Part shown: positions 19,298 through 27,944 of the stretch, piece by piece
Position numbering within the stretch: position 1 is the first letter of the stretch
Layout: each line of letters begins with the position of its first letter
Translations under genes and position numbers: made by a program
From: Planctomycetia bacterium
GTDB lineage: Bacteria; Planctomycetota; UBA1135; GCA-002686595
Reading direction: 5' to 3'
Assembly: GCA_005799545.1 (NCBI GenBank)
Contig: SYGM01000009.1
Location: 1 to 61,767, forward strand
DNA length: 61,767 bases
The notes under the pieces: model-generated
The model's database searches: none
Told to the model about the DNA's origin: nothing
Seen by the model: only the letters and a program-made list of their open reading frames with translations

Positions 19298-20485
19298 CTA
19301 GCGTCGCATGGCCGCCGTGCGGGCGGGATGGCGCTGGAGGAAGCTCTCGAGCCGCAAGAGCGCCTTTTCGATCACCTCGAGCGAGGTTGCGTAGGAGAAG
19401 CGGATGTGCTGATCGACGCCGAAGGCCGATCCGGGCACCACGGCGAGGTTTTCCTGCTCCAGCAGGTCTTCGCAGAGGCCCGTGGAGCCGCGCTCATCCA
19501 GGTACGGCGCCACGCTGGGGAATGCGTAGAAGGCGCCTCGCGGCATCGGCGTCTCCAGTCCCAACGCGCGCAGACCGCTGACGATGCGCTGTCGGCGGCG
19601 ATCGAACTCAGCGCACATCTTCGTGACCTCGGGCGGCTCCTGAACGAGTCCGGCCTCGAACGCGGTCTGGGAGATGTAGTTGGGGGCGCCGGTCAGCTGG
19701 CTGTGAAGCTTTCCGACGGCGGCGGCGATGGCACGCGGCGCCGCAACGTAGCCGATGCGGTAGCCGGTCATCGCCAGAGCCTTGCTCGCTCCATCGATGA
19801 TCACGGTGCGCTCGCGCAGCTCAGGGGAGATCTGCACCGGTGAGAAGTCGCGCTCGCCCTCGTAGATCAGACGCCGGTAGATCTCGTCGGAGATGATCCA
19901 CAGGTCATGGCGCTGCGCAAGCGCTCCGAGCGCGCGCACCTCGGCCTCGGTCATCACGTAACCGGAGGGGTTGCAGGGCGAGTTGATCAGGATGCCCTTG
20001 GTGCGCGGCGTGATGGCGCGCGCGATCGCGTCGAGATCGGGGCCCAGATCGCCGCGCGAGGGGATGCTGACCGGAACGCCTCCGGCGAAGCGCACAATCT
20101 CGACGTAGCTGACCCAGGCGGGCAGCAGCATCAGCACCTCGTCGCCCGGCTCGATCAGCGCGAGGCACGCCCCCGAGAGCGCGTGCTTGGCGCTGTGGCA
20201 GACGGTGATCTCATTGGCGGCGTACGCAACCCCGCGGGTTGCAGTGACGTGCTCGGCGATGGTCTTGCGCAGCGAAGGCGTGCCCTCCGCGGGGGTGTAG
20301 CGCACCTTGCCCGAGCGCACGGCCGAGACCGCGGCCGACTGCACGGCCTCGGGAGCGTTGAAGTCGGGCTCACCGACGGTCATGTTGACCACGTCCCGTC
20401 CTGCCGCGACCAGCTCCTTCGCCCGGGTGTCTAGGGCGATCGTGGTCGACAGGCTCATGCTCGCTACCCGTTGGTTGGGCCTCAT
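19298..20485 (-). CDS. PLP-dependent aminotransferase, class I/II (aspartate aminotransferase-like)
   Basis: ARAKEL..GRDVVNMTVGEPDFNAPE; NSPCNPSGYVMTE; IIDGASKALAMTGYRIGYVAAP (PLP Lys). Confidence 0.92.
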   Translation of the reverse strand: MRPNQRVASMSLSTTIALDTRAKELVAAGRDVVNMTVGEPDFNAPEAVQSAAVSAVRSGKVRYTPAEGTPSLRKTIAEHVTATRGVAYAANEITVCHSAKHALSGACLALIEPGDEVLMLLPAWVSYVEIVRFAGGVPVSIPSRGDLGPDLDAIARAITPRTKGILINSPCNPSGYVMTEAEVRALGALAQRHDLWIISDEIYRRLIYEGERDFSPVQISPELRERTVIIDGASKALAMTGYRIGYVAAPRAIAAAVGKLHSQLTGAPNYISQTAFEAGLVQEPPEVTKMCAEFDRRRQRIVSGLRALGLETPMPRGAFYAFPSVAPYLDERGSTGLCEDLLEQENLAVVPGSAFGVDQHIRFSYATSLEVIEKALLRLESFLQRHPARTAAMRR

Positions 20486-20603
20486 CGCTCCCATTCTCAT
20501 GCCCGCGGCCGAAGGATCAATAGGGGGGTGATTTCCCTGCAGCCGGGCCCTGGACCTGCGGCGGGGGATACCCAGAGAGCCGGGGAAGAAAGCCGGCCCC
20601 GCG

Positions 20604-20620
20604 CAGTCCCAAGGGGACTG
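20604..20620 (+). promoter_or_regulatory. Stable hairpin in 5' leader of the 20671 gene
   Basis: CAGTCCC-AAG-GGGACTG perfect 7-bp stem, 51 nt upstream of the start. Confidence 0.3.
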
Positions 20621-20670
20621 GGTCGCTGGCGGAAGCTATCGTACCCGCCCTCCGTCGGTCGCGACCCGCC

Positions 20671-22668
20671 ATGCCCAAGTCCTTCCTCCTCCGCATCCTG
20701 CTGATCGTCTCCGGCGTCCTGCTGTTCGCAGGCTTCTTCGCCTTCACGACCTTCTTCTACAGTCCGTTCGAGTCCGACCTGGAGGTCGACCTCGCGGCCG
20801 TCGCGCCGCGCGATGTGGACTTCTTCGTCGCGCGCGCCGACCTGCAGGGAGTCATCGGCGAGTTCCCGCGGCTGGCGATCGAGCCTCAGCTGAAGCAGCA
20901 CCCGGCCTTCCTCGCCTGGGCGGACTCGCGCCCGGGTCGCGAGCTGGGTCAGGAGATCGAGCGCTCGTTCCGCGAACTGCAGGGCATGAGCTCACAGCTG
21001 CCGTTCGGGATGCAGCTGCACGAGGTCTTCGGCGGCGAGGACATCGCGGTCGCGGGCTACTTCAAGGGCCGCGAGCTGGCGGCTTCGGACTGGGCCGTCT
21101 ACGGCCGCACCAACTGGCTCGGCAAGCTGGCGGCCGCCGGACTGCGCAACCCGGGCCTGATCGGGCTCGACAAGCAGGGCTTCAGCGCGCGCGTCGAGGA
21201 GCAGTACGTCGAACTCAAGGGCGCAACGCTGCCGCGCACGCTGTACATCGGCCGACTGCGCGATGTGGCGATCGTCGCCACGAAGCCGGAGCTGGTCCAG
21301 GCCGCTCTCAACCTCGAATCCAAGAGCTTCGCGGATAGCTTCTTCCAGAGCGCCAGCTACAACGACTGGATCCAGAACGCCGAGCGCACCGGCGCGCGCG
21401 ATGAGGTCGAGGTCTACGTCAATACGCGCAAGCTGCTGGAGAACCTGGCCATCACGGGCGCGCTGCCCGACACGGCATCGCAGGATTTCACGCCCGCGCT
21501 GCTCGGCCGCATGTTTCAGCTGCCGGCTCTCAAGAACCTGATGGGCGTCATCGGCACGCAGGACGGTCTGCAGGTCAATCTGCACGGCGAATTCTCCTCT
21601 GAGAAGATCAGCGATGACATGTCGCGACTGTATCGCACGCGCGGTTTCGACAAGGCGACCTTCGACGAGGTAGCTCGCTACGCGCCGCGCAACACGGGTC
21701 TCTTCGTGTACTTCCACGCTCCCGTCAGCACGCTGCTCAAGATGACGGTGACCTCGATGGAGCCGGCCATGCGCCAGAACATCGAGGATGCCTTCCGGAA
21801 CACGGGGCGCTATCCCAAGCTCGAGTCCCTGATCGACGATCTCGACAAGGGCTTCAAGGACCGCTTCGCCGTCATCATCCGGCCCAACGACTACACCGAG
21901 GAGCCCGGCGGCCCGCCGCACAACAGCGTCGTCGTGCCCGCGGTGGGCATCATCCTGTGGCAGAAGGATCAGGGCACCATCGATGCGGTGCGTGATCTGA
22001 TCGGCTCGCAGGGGCCGCGTTTCGGACTGAAGGGCAAGAACAAGAACGAGGCCGGCTACTACAAGTACCAGGAGGCCGGCTACCAGACCTTCGAGTTCTG
22101 GTCGGAGCTGATCGACGGCACCGGGGTCATCGTGATGGCCAAGTCCGGCGAGGTGAACATCATCACAAACTCGATCGGCATGCTCGGGCACCTCGTGAAG
22201 ACCTTCTCCGTCGGCGGAGAGAAGTACCCGCGCCTGTCGGAGGATCCGCGCTTCGTGATGCAGCTGCAGGACGGCCTCGACAGCGCCAACTTCGGACTCT
22301 GGCTCAACCCCGCCACGATCACGCCGATCCTGCGGCAGACCGCCGCCGAGCGCGCCAAGCTTTCGATCCGCGTCGACTACGCCAGCCTGCGGCCGATCGA
22401 GGAGCGCAAGTTGCTCGACGCCAACTACGGCGGTCGCAAGCTCTCCGATCTCTCGCCCGATGAGCGCAAGCGCTTCGACGGCGAGGTCAACGAGCGCCTC
22501 GACGCCATGCAGGCCCAGGTTCAGCGCGAGCAGCTGCCAGCGCTGATGAGCGAAGAAGAACGCTGGTTCAAGACCGCCGAAGCCCTCGACGGCGCGCTGA
22601 TGTTCCTGCGGCTCGATCCCAAGGCGCTCGACTTCTCGATGCGCTCGCTGATCCCGCTCAAGCGCTGA
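20671..22668 (+). CDS. Membrane-anchored exported protein of unknown function
   Basis: Long ORF with N-terminal TM anchor MPKSFLLRILLIVSGVLLFAGFFAFTTFFYSPF and codon-biased soluble domain; family not recognised with confidence. Confidence 0.8.
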   Translation: MPKSFLLRILLIVSGVLLFAGFFAFTTFFYSPFESDLEVDLAAVAPRDVDFFVARADLQGVIGEFPRLAIEPQLKQHPAFLAWADSRPGRELGQEIERSFRELQGMSSQLPFGMQLHEVFGGEDIAVAGYFKGRELAASDWAVYGRTNWLGKLAAAGLRNPGLIGLDKQGFSARVEEQYVELKGATLPRTLYIGRLRDVAIVATKPELVQAALNLESKSFADSFFQSASYNDWIQNAERTGARDEVEVYVNTRKLLENLAITGALPDTASQDFTPALLGRMFQLPALKNLMGVIGTQDGLQVNLHGEFSSEKISDDMSRLYRTRGFDKATFDEVARYAPRNTGLFVYFHAPVSTLLKMTVTSMEPAMRQNIEDAFRNTGRYPKLESLIDDLDKGFKDRFAVIIRPNDYTEEPGGPPHNSVVVPAVGIILWQKDQGTIDAVRDLIGSQGPRFGLKGKNKNEAGYYKYQEAGYQTFEFWSELIDGTGVIVMAKSGEVNIITNSIGMLGHLVKTFSVGGEKYPRLSEDPRFVMQLQDGLDSANFGLWLNPATITPILRQTAAERAKLSIRVDYASLRPIEERKLLDANYGGRKLSDLSPDERKRFDGEVNERLDAMQAQVQREQLPALMSEEERWFKTAEALDGALMFLRLDPKALDFSMRSLIPLKR

Positions 22669-22741
22669 AAGTCCCGACCGCGCTGTCCCCTGAAGCGCCC
22701 GTTCCGCTTTCGAAAAAACGTGAATTCGGCGACATAGTGCC

Positions 22742-22776
22742 GGTCGGTCTTCGGAACTGATTCCGGAGGATCGACC
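22742..22776 (+). promoter_or_regulatory. Long hairpin abutting an AUG and enclosing GGAGG
   Basis: GGTCGGTC-TTCGGAA-CTGA-TTCCGGA-(G)-GATCGACC: 8-bp plus 7-bp stem, one bulged G, 4-nt loop; ends one nt before ATG 22777. Confidence 0.55.
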
Positions 22777-23004
22777 ATGCTCACCTTTTCAGACTGGTCC
22801 GCGGGCAACTTCGCACATCGCAGCGCATTCGGATGCCGGCACAGCCGACACTCGCATGCGGAATCCGATCACACGCAAATTCATGGGGTGGAGCGCCGCA
22901 AGGCCGGGCCCGCCTTGCTGCGGATCCGCGCCATCCGGGCGCACCGCCATCTCGATGAGCTGCGCCGCAAGTGCGCATCGCGCCGGCTGAGCGAGGCCGG
23001 ATAG
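22777..23004 (+). CDS. Possible small basic His/Arg-rich protein (75 aa), unverified
   Basis: GGAGG Shine-Dalgarno with normal spacing to ATG; ORF ends just before the convergent kinase gene; no recognised family. Confidence 0.35.
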   Translation: MLTFSDWSAGNFAHRSAFGCRHSRHSHAESDHTQIHGVERRKAGPALLRIRAIRAHRHLDELRRKCASRRLSEAG

Positions 23005-23017
23005 GGCGTTTCCCGGC

Positions 23018-24892
23018 TCAGAAGCCGATCACGGGCCGGAACCCGATCTTGCACGAGGCGTGCGCGGCATGCGCGCGCCAGCGGAACGCGCTGCGGCACA
23101 GCTTCAGTCCGTCCGCGAAGGAGCCGCCGCGGATCACGCGCTGTTCGCCGTCGTGGCAGACCGGATCCACGCGCACCTTGGACTGGTAGTACTTCTGCGA
23201 GTAGCGGTCTTCGCACCACTCGTAGACATTTCCGAGCATGTCGTGGAAACCCCACGCATTCGGCTCGAAGCTGCCGACCGGCGAAGTGTAGATGTGGCCG
23301 TCTTCGAAGGGGAATTCCGGGGGCATCATCTCGAAGCGATTGGCATAGGTGCGGTCGCCGAAGTTGCCCTTGCCGCGCCCGTCGCGCGGATCCTCGCCCC
23401 AGAAATACAGCGTTGTGGTTCCGGCGCGCGCCGCGCACTCCCACTCGGCCTCTGAAGGCAGGCGGAAGCCGAAGTGCGCATTGAACGCGGACACATCGTC
23501 CCAGGAGACCTGCGTCACCGGGTGGTGGTCGAGCTCCTGCATCACGGTGGAATCGAGCAGCGGCAGCGGGTTTTCCCAGGTGGCGCGCGCGTGGGCGATC
23601 CACTTGCCCTCCAGATCGAGCGTCGTGCCCATCTGCGAGCGCTCGGCTTCGCTGTGGTAATGCGTGAGCGCGACGAAGCCGCGCCACTGTTCGACGGTGA
23701 CGAGGCATTCCGCCAGATAGTAGGGGTGCGGCAGGCGCACGTGGTGGCGGGGACGCTCGCGCTCCTCGCCGACCGCGTCGGGTGAGCCGCGCACGAACTC
23801 GCAGGGTGCGATCAGCAGGAACACGATGCCGGACTTGTCGTGCCGAACGCGCTTGGCGAAGCCTTCGTGACCCAGCTGGGAGTCCAGCGGGGTGCAGCCG
23901 ATCGGGGCCTTGCCGCGCTTGCGCGAGAACAGCGCGCCGATCCTGCCGACCACGCCTTCCTGCACGACTTCCACGACACCCGTCGGGCGCCGACGCGCTT
24001 CCTGCAGCACGCGCGAGGCCGAATCAGGCCGCTGCACCGGATCCGGATCGAGGCAGCGCAGGAGGATCGCATCCAGCTGATCCGAGCCGCTGTTGGGGTT
24101 GGTGGGCTTCGTCGCCGGCGGCAATTCGCCCGTCACCAGCTGATAGAGCGTGGCGCCCAGCGAGTAGATGTCCGAAGCGGGCGTGGGCTGCGCACCGCGC
24201 GTCAACTCCGGCGCCATGAAGCCCGGCGTCCCGCCCAGCGGCTTGCGCAGCATGCTGCCGCCCTGCGTGTTGCCGCTGACGCGGATCGTCAGGCCCAGAT
24301 CGGTCAGCTTGACCATTCCGCGCCCCTCGCGCAGCGGAAAGCTCAGCGGTGCGCTGAGCATCATGTTGGCGGGCTTGAGGTCCTGATGCACCAGCCCGCG
24401 CTGGTGGATCAGATCGAGCGCGGGAACGATCTATTCCAGAACCCATTCGACGTCCTTGTAGGGCAGGCGCTTGTTGCCGCGCTTCCTGACTGTCCCGAGC
24501 ACTTCGTTGAGGGTCGGACCTTCGAGGTACTCCATGCTGAGGAAGGCGAACTCGCCCGCCCGCGCGATGTCGTGGATGCGCACGATGCGCTCGTGTGACA
24601 GCGCCATGCCCCGGCGCGCCTCGCGCACCAGATCGTCCCAGGCCTGCGGGTCGCTCAGCAGCGACTTGGCGAGGAACTTGAGCGCGATCCGCTGCTTGGT
24701 AAAGCGGTCCTGGGCCAGCCAGACCTCGCCCATGCCGCCGCGGCCGAGGAAGCGCTCAAGCTGGTAGCGCTCGCCGAGCAGCAGGCCCTGCGTCAGCGGT
24801 GCCGTGCTGCCGCGCAGCTCCTGAAAGAGGGCCTCGGTGTTCTCCGGAGTCTGGGGTAGCTCCGGTTCGGTGGGCAACATTGGATCGTTCAT
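23018..24892 (-). pseudogene. Ser/Thr protein kinase fused to C-terminal FGE/SUMF1-type domain, interrupted by in-frame TAG
   Basis: MNDPMLPTEPELPQTPENTEALFQELRGS...LGRGGMGEVWLAQDRFTKQRIALKFLAK...VEWVLE*IVPALDLIHQRGLVHQDLKPANMM...DLGL..GTPGFMAPE...; then SUMF1-like LPSEAEWECAARAG, NVYEWCED, RVIRGGSF. TAG at 24433-24431; both halves are in the same frame. Confidence 0.85.
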
Positions 24893-24975
24893 GGGGGGGC
24901 CTCAGGTTCTGCATTGCGCTGCGGGAGTGCGCCTCACCGGCAATCCGGCGAAAATACGGTATCCGGGTCCCGTTG

Positions 24976-24987
24976 CGGGAATTCCCG
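24976..24987. promoter_or_regulatory. 12-bp perfect palindrome CGGGAATTCCCG in kinase/sigma divergent region
   Basis: Read directly; lies in the roughly 344-bp divergent intergenic region. Confidence 0.3.
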
Positions 24988-25236
24988 GGGAGGCTCGTGG
25001 CAGTCCCGCATTCAGGCCCTTGGAGCGGCGCTGCCGAGGGCGGCGGCTCCCCTGAAACCGATGCGACCCCACCGACGCCACCCTTCACCGGACACCCGCG
25101 CCCGACTCCACAACCCCTTCTGGCAGGGCCAGCGTCGCCGCCGGCGCCAAAAAACCGGAATCCGCGAGAGGCGAGCGAGGAGGTTGGCTTTCTGCACTGG
25201 CTGCGCACCTCGCCCCGCGTGGCCGGAGTATTCTTC

Positions 25237-25977
25237 ATGCTGCGCCGATTCATGAGCACCCAGCCGCCCCCCTCCAGCCAATCCAGCCCTTCCCACTCCT
25301 CAAGCACGCCCGGCTCGCGCCGGCAGGCCAAGAAGGACCTTCTGCGCAGCACGATCATCGGGGGGGTGTCGGATGGCTCCGACCTCGACCGGACGGTCAA
25401 CCTGATCGACCGCGTGCGCAAGAACGACTCCGGTGCCGCGGATGAGCTGGCGTTGCGCTACCGGGACAAGCTGGTGCGCTACCTGCGGGTGCGCATGAGC
25501 GCCGGCGATCGGCGGAATTTCGACACGGACGACATCTTCCAGGAAGTCCAGGTGCGGATGTTCGAGAACCTCGAGCACTTCGAGTACCGCGGCAAGGGTT
25601 CGCTGTACGCCTATCTCAAGGCCATCGCCGAGAACATCCTGCGCGGCGAGGCTCGCTCCCCGAGTGCCTACGGCCGCGTTTCCGGCGAGACCGCCGAGCT
25701 GATCCTCAACAATGCCAAGGACTCCAACCGACTTCCGGAGGATGACCTGCAGTCGGCGGAGTTGCGCCGCATTCTCGATGAGACCGCGGCGGAACTGCCG
25801 GACAAGTTCCGCGAAGTGATCCTGTATCGCTTCTATCTGGAGGCGCCCTCCAAGGAAGTCGCCGAGTGGATGGGGTACGACGATCCGCACGCCGTCGACG
25901 TGCTGTACTCCCGCGCCCGCATGAAGTGGATGGAGCGGGCCGAGCCGCGCCTGCGCGCCTGGCTGGAAGGGGACTGA
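25237..25977 (+). CDS. RNA polymerase sigma factor, sigma-70 family (ECF-like)
   Basis: NFDTDDIFQEVQVRMFENLEHFEYRGKGSLYAYLKAIAENILRGE (region 2) and LPDKFREVILYRFYLEAPSKEVAEWMGY (region 4); start 25237 or 25252. Confidence 0.88.
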   Translation: MLRRFMSTQPPPSSQSSPSHSSSTPGSRRQAKKDLLRSTIIGGVSDGSDLDRTVNLIDRVRKNDSGAADELALRYRDKLVRYLRVRMSAGDRRNFDTDDIFQEVQVRMFENLEHFEYRGKGSLYAYLKAIAENILRGEARSPSAYGRVSGETAELILNNAKDSNRLPEDDLQSAELRRILDETAAELPDKFREVILYRFYLEAPSKEVAEWMGYDDPHAVDVLYSRARMKWMERAEPRLRAWLEGD

Positions 25978-25994
25978 GCTCAACAGATTTGAGC
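25978..25994 (+). terminator. Hairpin immediately after sigma-factor stop codon
   Basis: GCTCAA-CAGAT-TTGAGC begins one nt after TGA; followed by a second structure GACTCC...GGAGTC (26002-26022). No strong U-tract. Confidence 0.4.
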
Positions 25995-26096
25995 GAAACA
26001 GGACTCCCCGATTTGCGGAGTCGGGGGTAGGCTCAACACAGGCGGCGTTGTCTACGCCTGCCCGCTCTCTCTCCCCCTTGCTGAGGATTCCCCCGC

Positions 26097-27716
26097 ATGA
26101 AGCTGCACAGCGTCACGTCTGTCTGTTTTTCGGCCCTCGTCCTGTCATCCAGCCTGCTGGGCCAAGGCGCCAACGAAGCGATCTTTGTGGGTTCCACCAT
26201 CGCAGGCTCCGCGGACCCTTATTGGGTTTATGAGCCCAATACCGGCGCATTGTTGAGCAGTGGTGCCAGTGTCACCAGCAACAATTGCACTGGTTCGCGC
26301 TTCCTCAAGGGTGGCACGGAGATCGCGCTGGCATCCTCGCTGGGCAACCAGATCACCAAGTCCAACGCAACCAATCCCGCCCTCACCTTCACGGTGCTGA
26401 CTCCGCTCAGCGGCGCTTCCTACGGGATCGACGAGGATCACCTCAACCAGCGCATCTGGACGCTCTCCGATCAGGCGGGCAGTTTCGAATTGCGCGTGAT
26501 CGACAACAATGCCTCCAGCCCGACCTTCGGCAGCATCCTCGGCAGCACGACCGGAGCCGCCGTGGGTCTTGTGGAGTCCTGGGCGCTCGCTCCCGACAAG
26601 AAGGTCGCCGTTGTTCCCGGGCTGTCCTTCAACGGCGTCATGGCGATCGTGGACACGGATCCGGCCAGCCCGACCTACCTGCAGGTTGACTACTCCAATC
26701 CCGTCGGCGGCATTCCGGGGTCCTACTTTGCCTTCGACATCGCGATCTCCAGCGATTCGCGCTGGGCGGTCGCGGCGGTCGGTGGCACGGGTGGCACGCT
26801 CTTGCCGCGCTTTGACCTGCTGAATCGCGTCTGGGTGGACACCAATCCCGCCAGTGCGGGCATTCAGCATGTCTTCCTCTCGCAGCCCAATGTCGGCAAG
26901 ATCGAGTTCGTCCCGGGCACGGACTCGGTGATCTGCGGCGGGTTCGGCCTAGGCGTCAACGGCTGGGTCGGCCGAGCGGATCTCAGCACTTCCGCTCCCG
27001 CCAACTGGACCTTCACCGAGTTTGTTCCCGGTCAAGGGCTCCTCGAGAAGGCCAGCGGCATCGCGGTGTCGCCTTCGGGCCGCTATTGCTCCGCGACGGC
27101 GCAGAACCCGGCGCGCGTGCACATCTTCGAGGTCGCGACGGGCAACCTCGTGCGCACGATCAACATCAGCCTCTCCACGGCTGTCAACATGTACGAGTCG
27201 GTCTGGCGCGGTTCGCTCGACGCCGGCACGGCCTTCTGCTTCGGCGACGGCTCCACGGGTGTGAGCTGCCCCTGCTCGAATCCTTCGGGCGGCTCGCAGC
27301 GCGGCTGCGACAACAGCTTCGCCACCGGCGGGGGCCGGTTGCTTGCCACCGGCATCGCTCAGGTCGGGGCCGACACACTGCGCTTCACCACGCTGCAGCA
27401 GGCGCCCAACGGCACGACGATCCTGCTGCAAGGCACCAGTCAGCTGGCGAATGCGGCGCCCTTCGGCATGGGCCTGCGCTGCGTGGGTGGCAGCCTCAAG
27501 CGACTGTACGTGAAGTCGCCGGGCGGCACGGGCGGCATCGCGGCGCCGACGGGCACGGATCTTTCCGTTTCGGACCGGTCCGCGGTGCTCGGGGACACGA
27601 TCGTTGCCGGTCAGCATCGCTACTACATGGCCTACTACCGCGATCCGGTCGTGGTGGGCGGCTGCTCCGCGCTGTCGACGTTCAACGCGACCAACGCGAT
27701 GGACGTCGTCTGGTGA
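26097..27716 (+). CDS. Secreted protein with C-terminal planctomycete-type Cys domain
   Basis: Signal peptide MKLHSVTSVCFSALVLSSSLLGQG; beta-propeller-like repeats; FCFGDGSTGVSCPCSNPSGGSQRGCDNSFATGGGRLLATG...FGMGLRCVGGSLKRLYVKSPGG. Confidence 0.85.
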   Translation: MKLHSVTSVCFSALVLSSSLLGQGANEAIFVGSTIAGSADPYWVYEPNTGALLSSGASVTSNNCTGSRFLKGGTEIALASSLGNQITKSNATNPALTFTVLTPLSGASYGIDEDHLNQRIWTLSDQAGSFELRVIDNNASSPTFGSILGSTTGAAVGLVESWALAPDKKVAVVPGLSFNGVMAIVDTDPASPTYLQVDYSNPVGGIPGSYFAFDIAISSDSRWAVAAVGGTGGTLLPRFDLLNRVWVDTNPASAGIQHVFLSQPNVGKIEFVPGTDSVICGGFGLGVNGWVGRADLSTSAPANWTFTEFVPGQGLLEKASGIAVSPSGRYCSATAQNPARVHIFEVATGNLVRTINISLSTAVNMYESVWRGSLDAGTAFCFGDGSTGVSCPCSNPSGGSQRGCDNSFATGGGRLLATGIAQVGADTLRFTTLQQAPNGTTILLQGTSQLANAAPFGMGLRCVGGSLKRLYVKSPGGTGGIAAPTGTDLSVSDRSAVLGDTIVAGQHRYYMAYYRDPVVVGGCSALSTFNATNAMDVVW

Positions 27717-27774
27717 GAGCGAGTCCGGCAGCAGTGTCCGCGCAGGACGTTCGGGCGGACAGGATCCTGAGTGG

Positions 27775-27860
27775 TGCCCCGGACTGGAGTCGAACCAGCA
27801 AGGGTGATTAAGCCCACTAGCACCTCAAGCTAGCGCGTCTGCCAATTTCGCCACCGGGGC
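27775..27860 (-). tRNA. tRNA-Leu (anticodon GAG), CCA encoded (27772-27774)
   Basis: Reverse complement GCCCCGGTGGCGAAATTGGCAGACGCGCTAGCTTGAGGTGCTAG...GGTTCGACTCC...CCGGGGCACCA; 7-bp acceptor stem, anticodon loop TTGAGGT, long class II variable arm, 86 nt. Confidence 0.95.
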
Positions 27861-27888
27861 ACTCAGGACCTGATTGTCAGGGGGGGAG

Positions 27889-27917
27889 AGCATAGTGCCT
27901 GCCCTCCCTCCCTGCAA
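27889..27917 (-). promoter_or_regulatory. Promoter of tRNA-Leu: TTGCAG-N17-TATGCT
   Basis: Reverse strand TTGCAG (27917-27912), 17-nt spacer, TATGCT (27894-27889), about 30 nt upstream of the tRNA 5' end. Confidence 0.6.
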
Positions 27918-27944
27918 GAGGCTCGGCATTGCTACAGTGACCCC

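Noticed and set aside
17236-19581. 781-aa plus-strand ORF antisense to paralog C
   Set aside because: Composition is Gln/Arg/His/Gly-rich shadow translation of a clear membrane-protein gene; no motif or domain. Typical spurious ORF in high-GC DNA.
22742-22776. Canonical Rho-independent terminator
   Set aside because: Strong stem but no T-tract on either strand; kept as a regulatory hairpin with terminator as an alternative.
24431-24433. Genome-wide UAG reassignment as explanation for the kinase amber codon
   Set aside because: UAG terminates several normal genes in this window (2548, 6511, 30510, 34665) at the expected ends.
26002-26038. Alternative hairpins (GACTCC/GGAGTC, CCCCGA/TCGGGG) and GCTCAACA direct repeat before the 26097 gene
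   Set aside because: Short elements, probably terminator/leader structure; not enough to call a riboswitch or repeat family.
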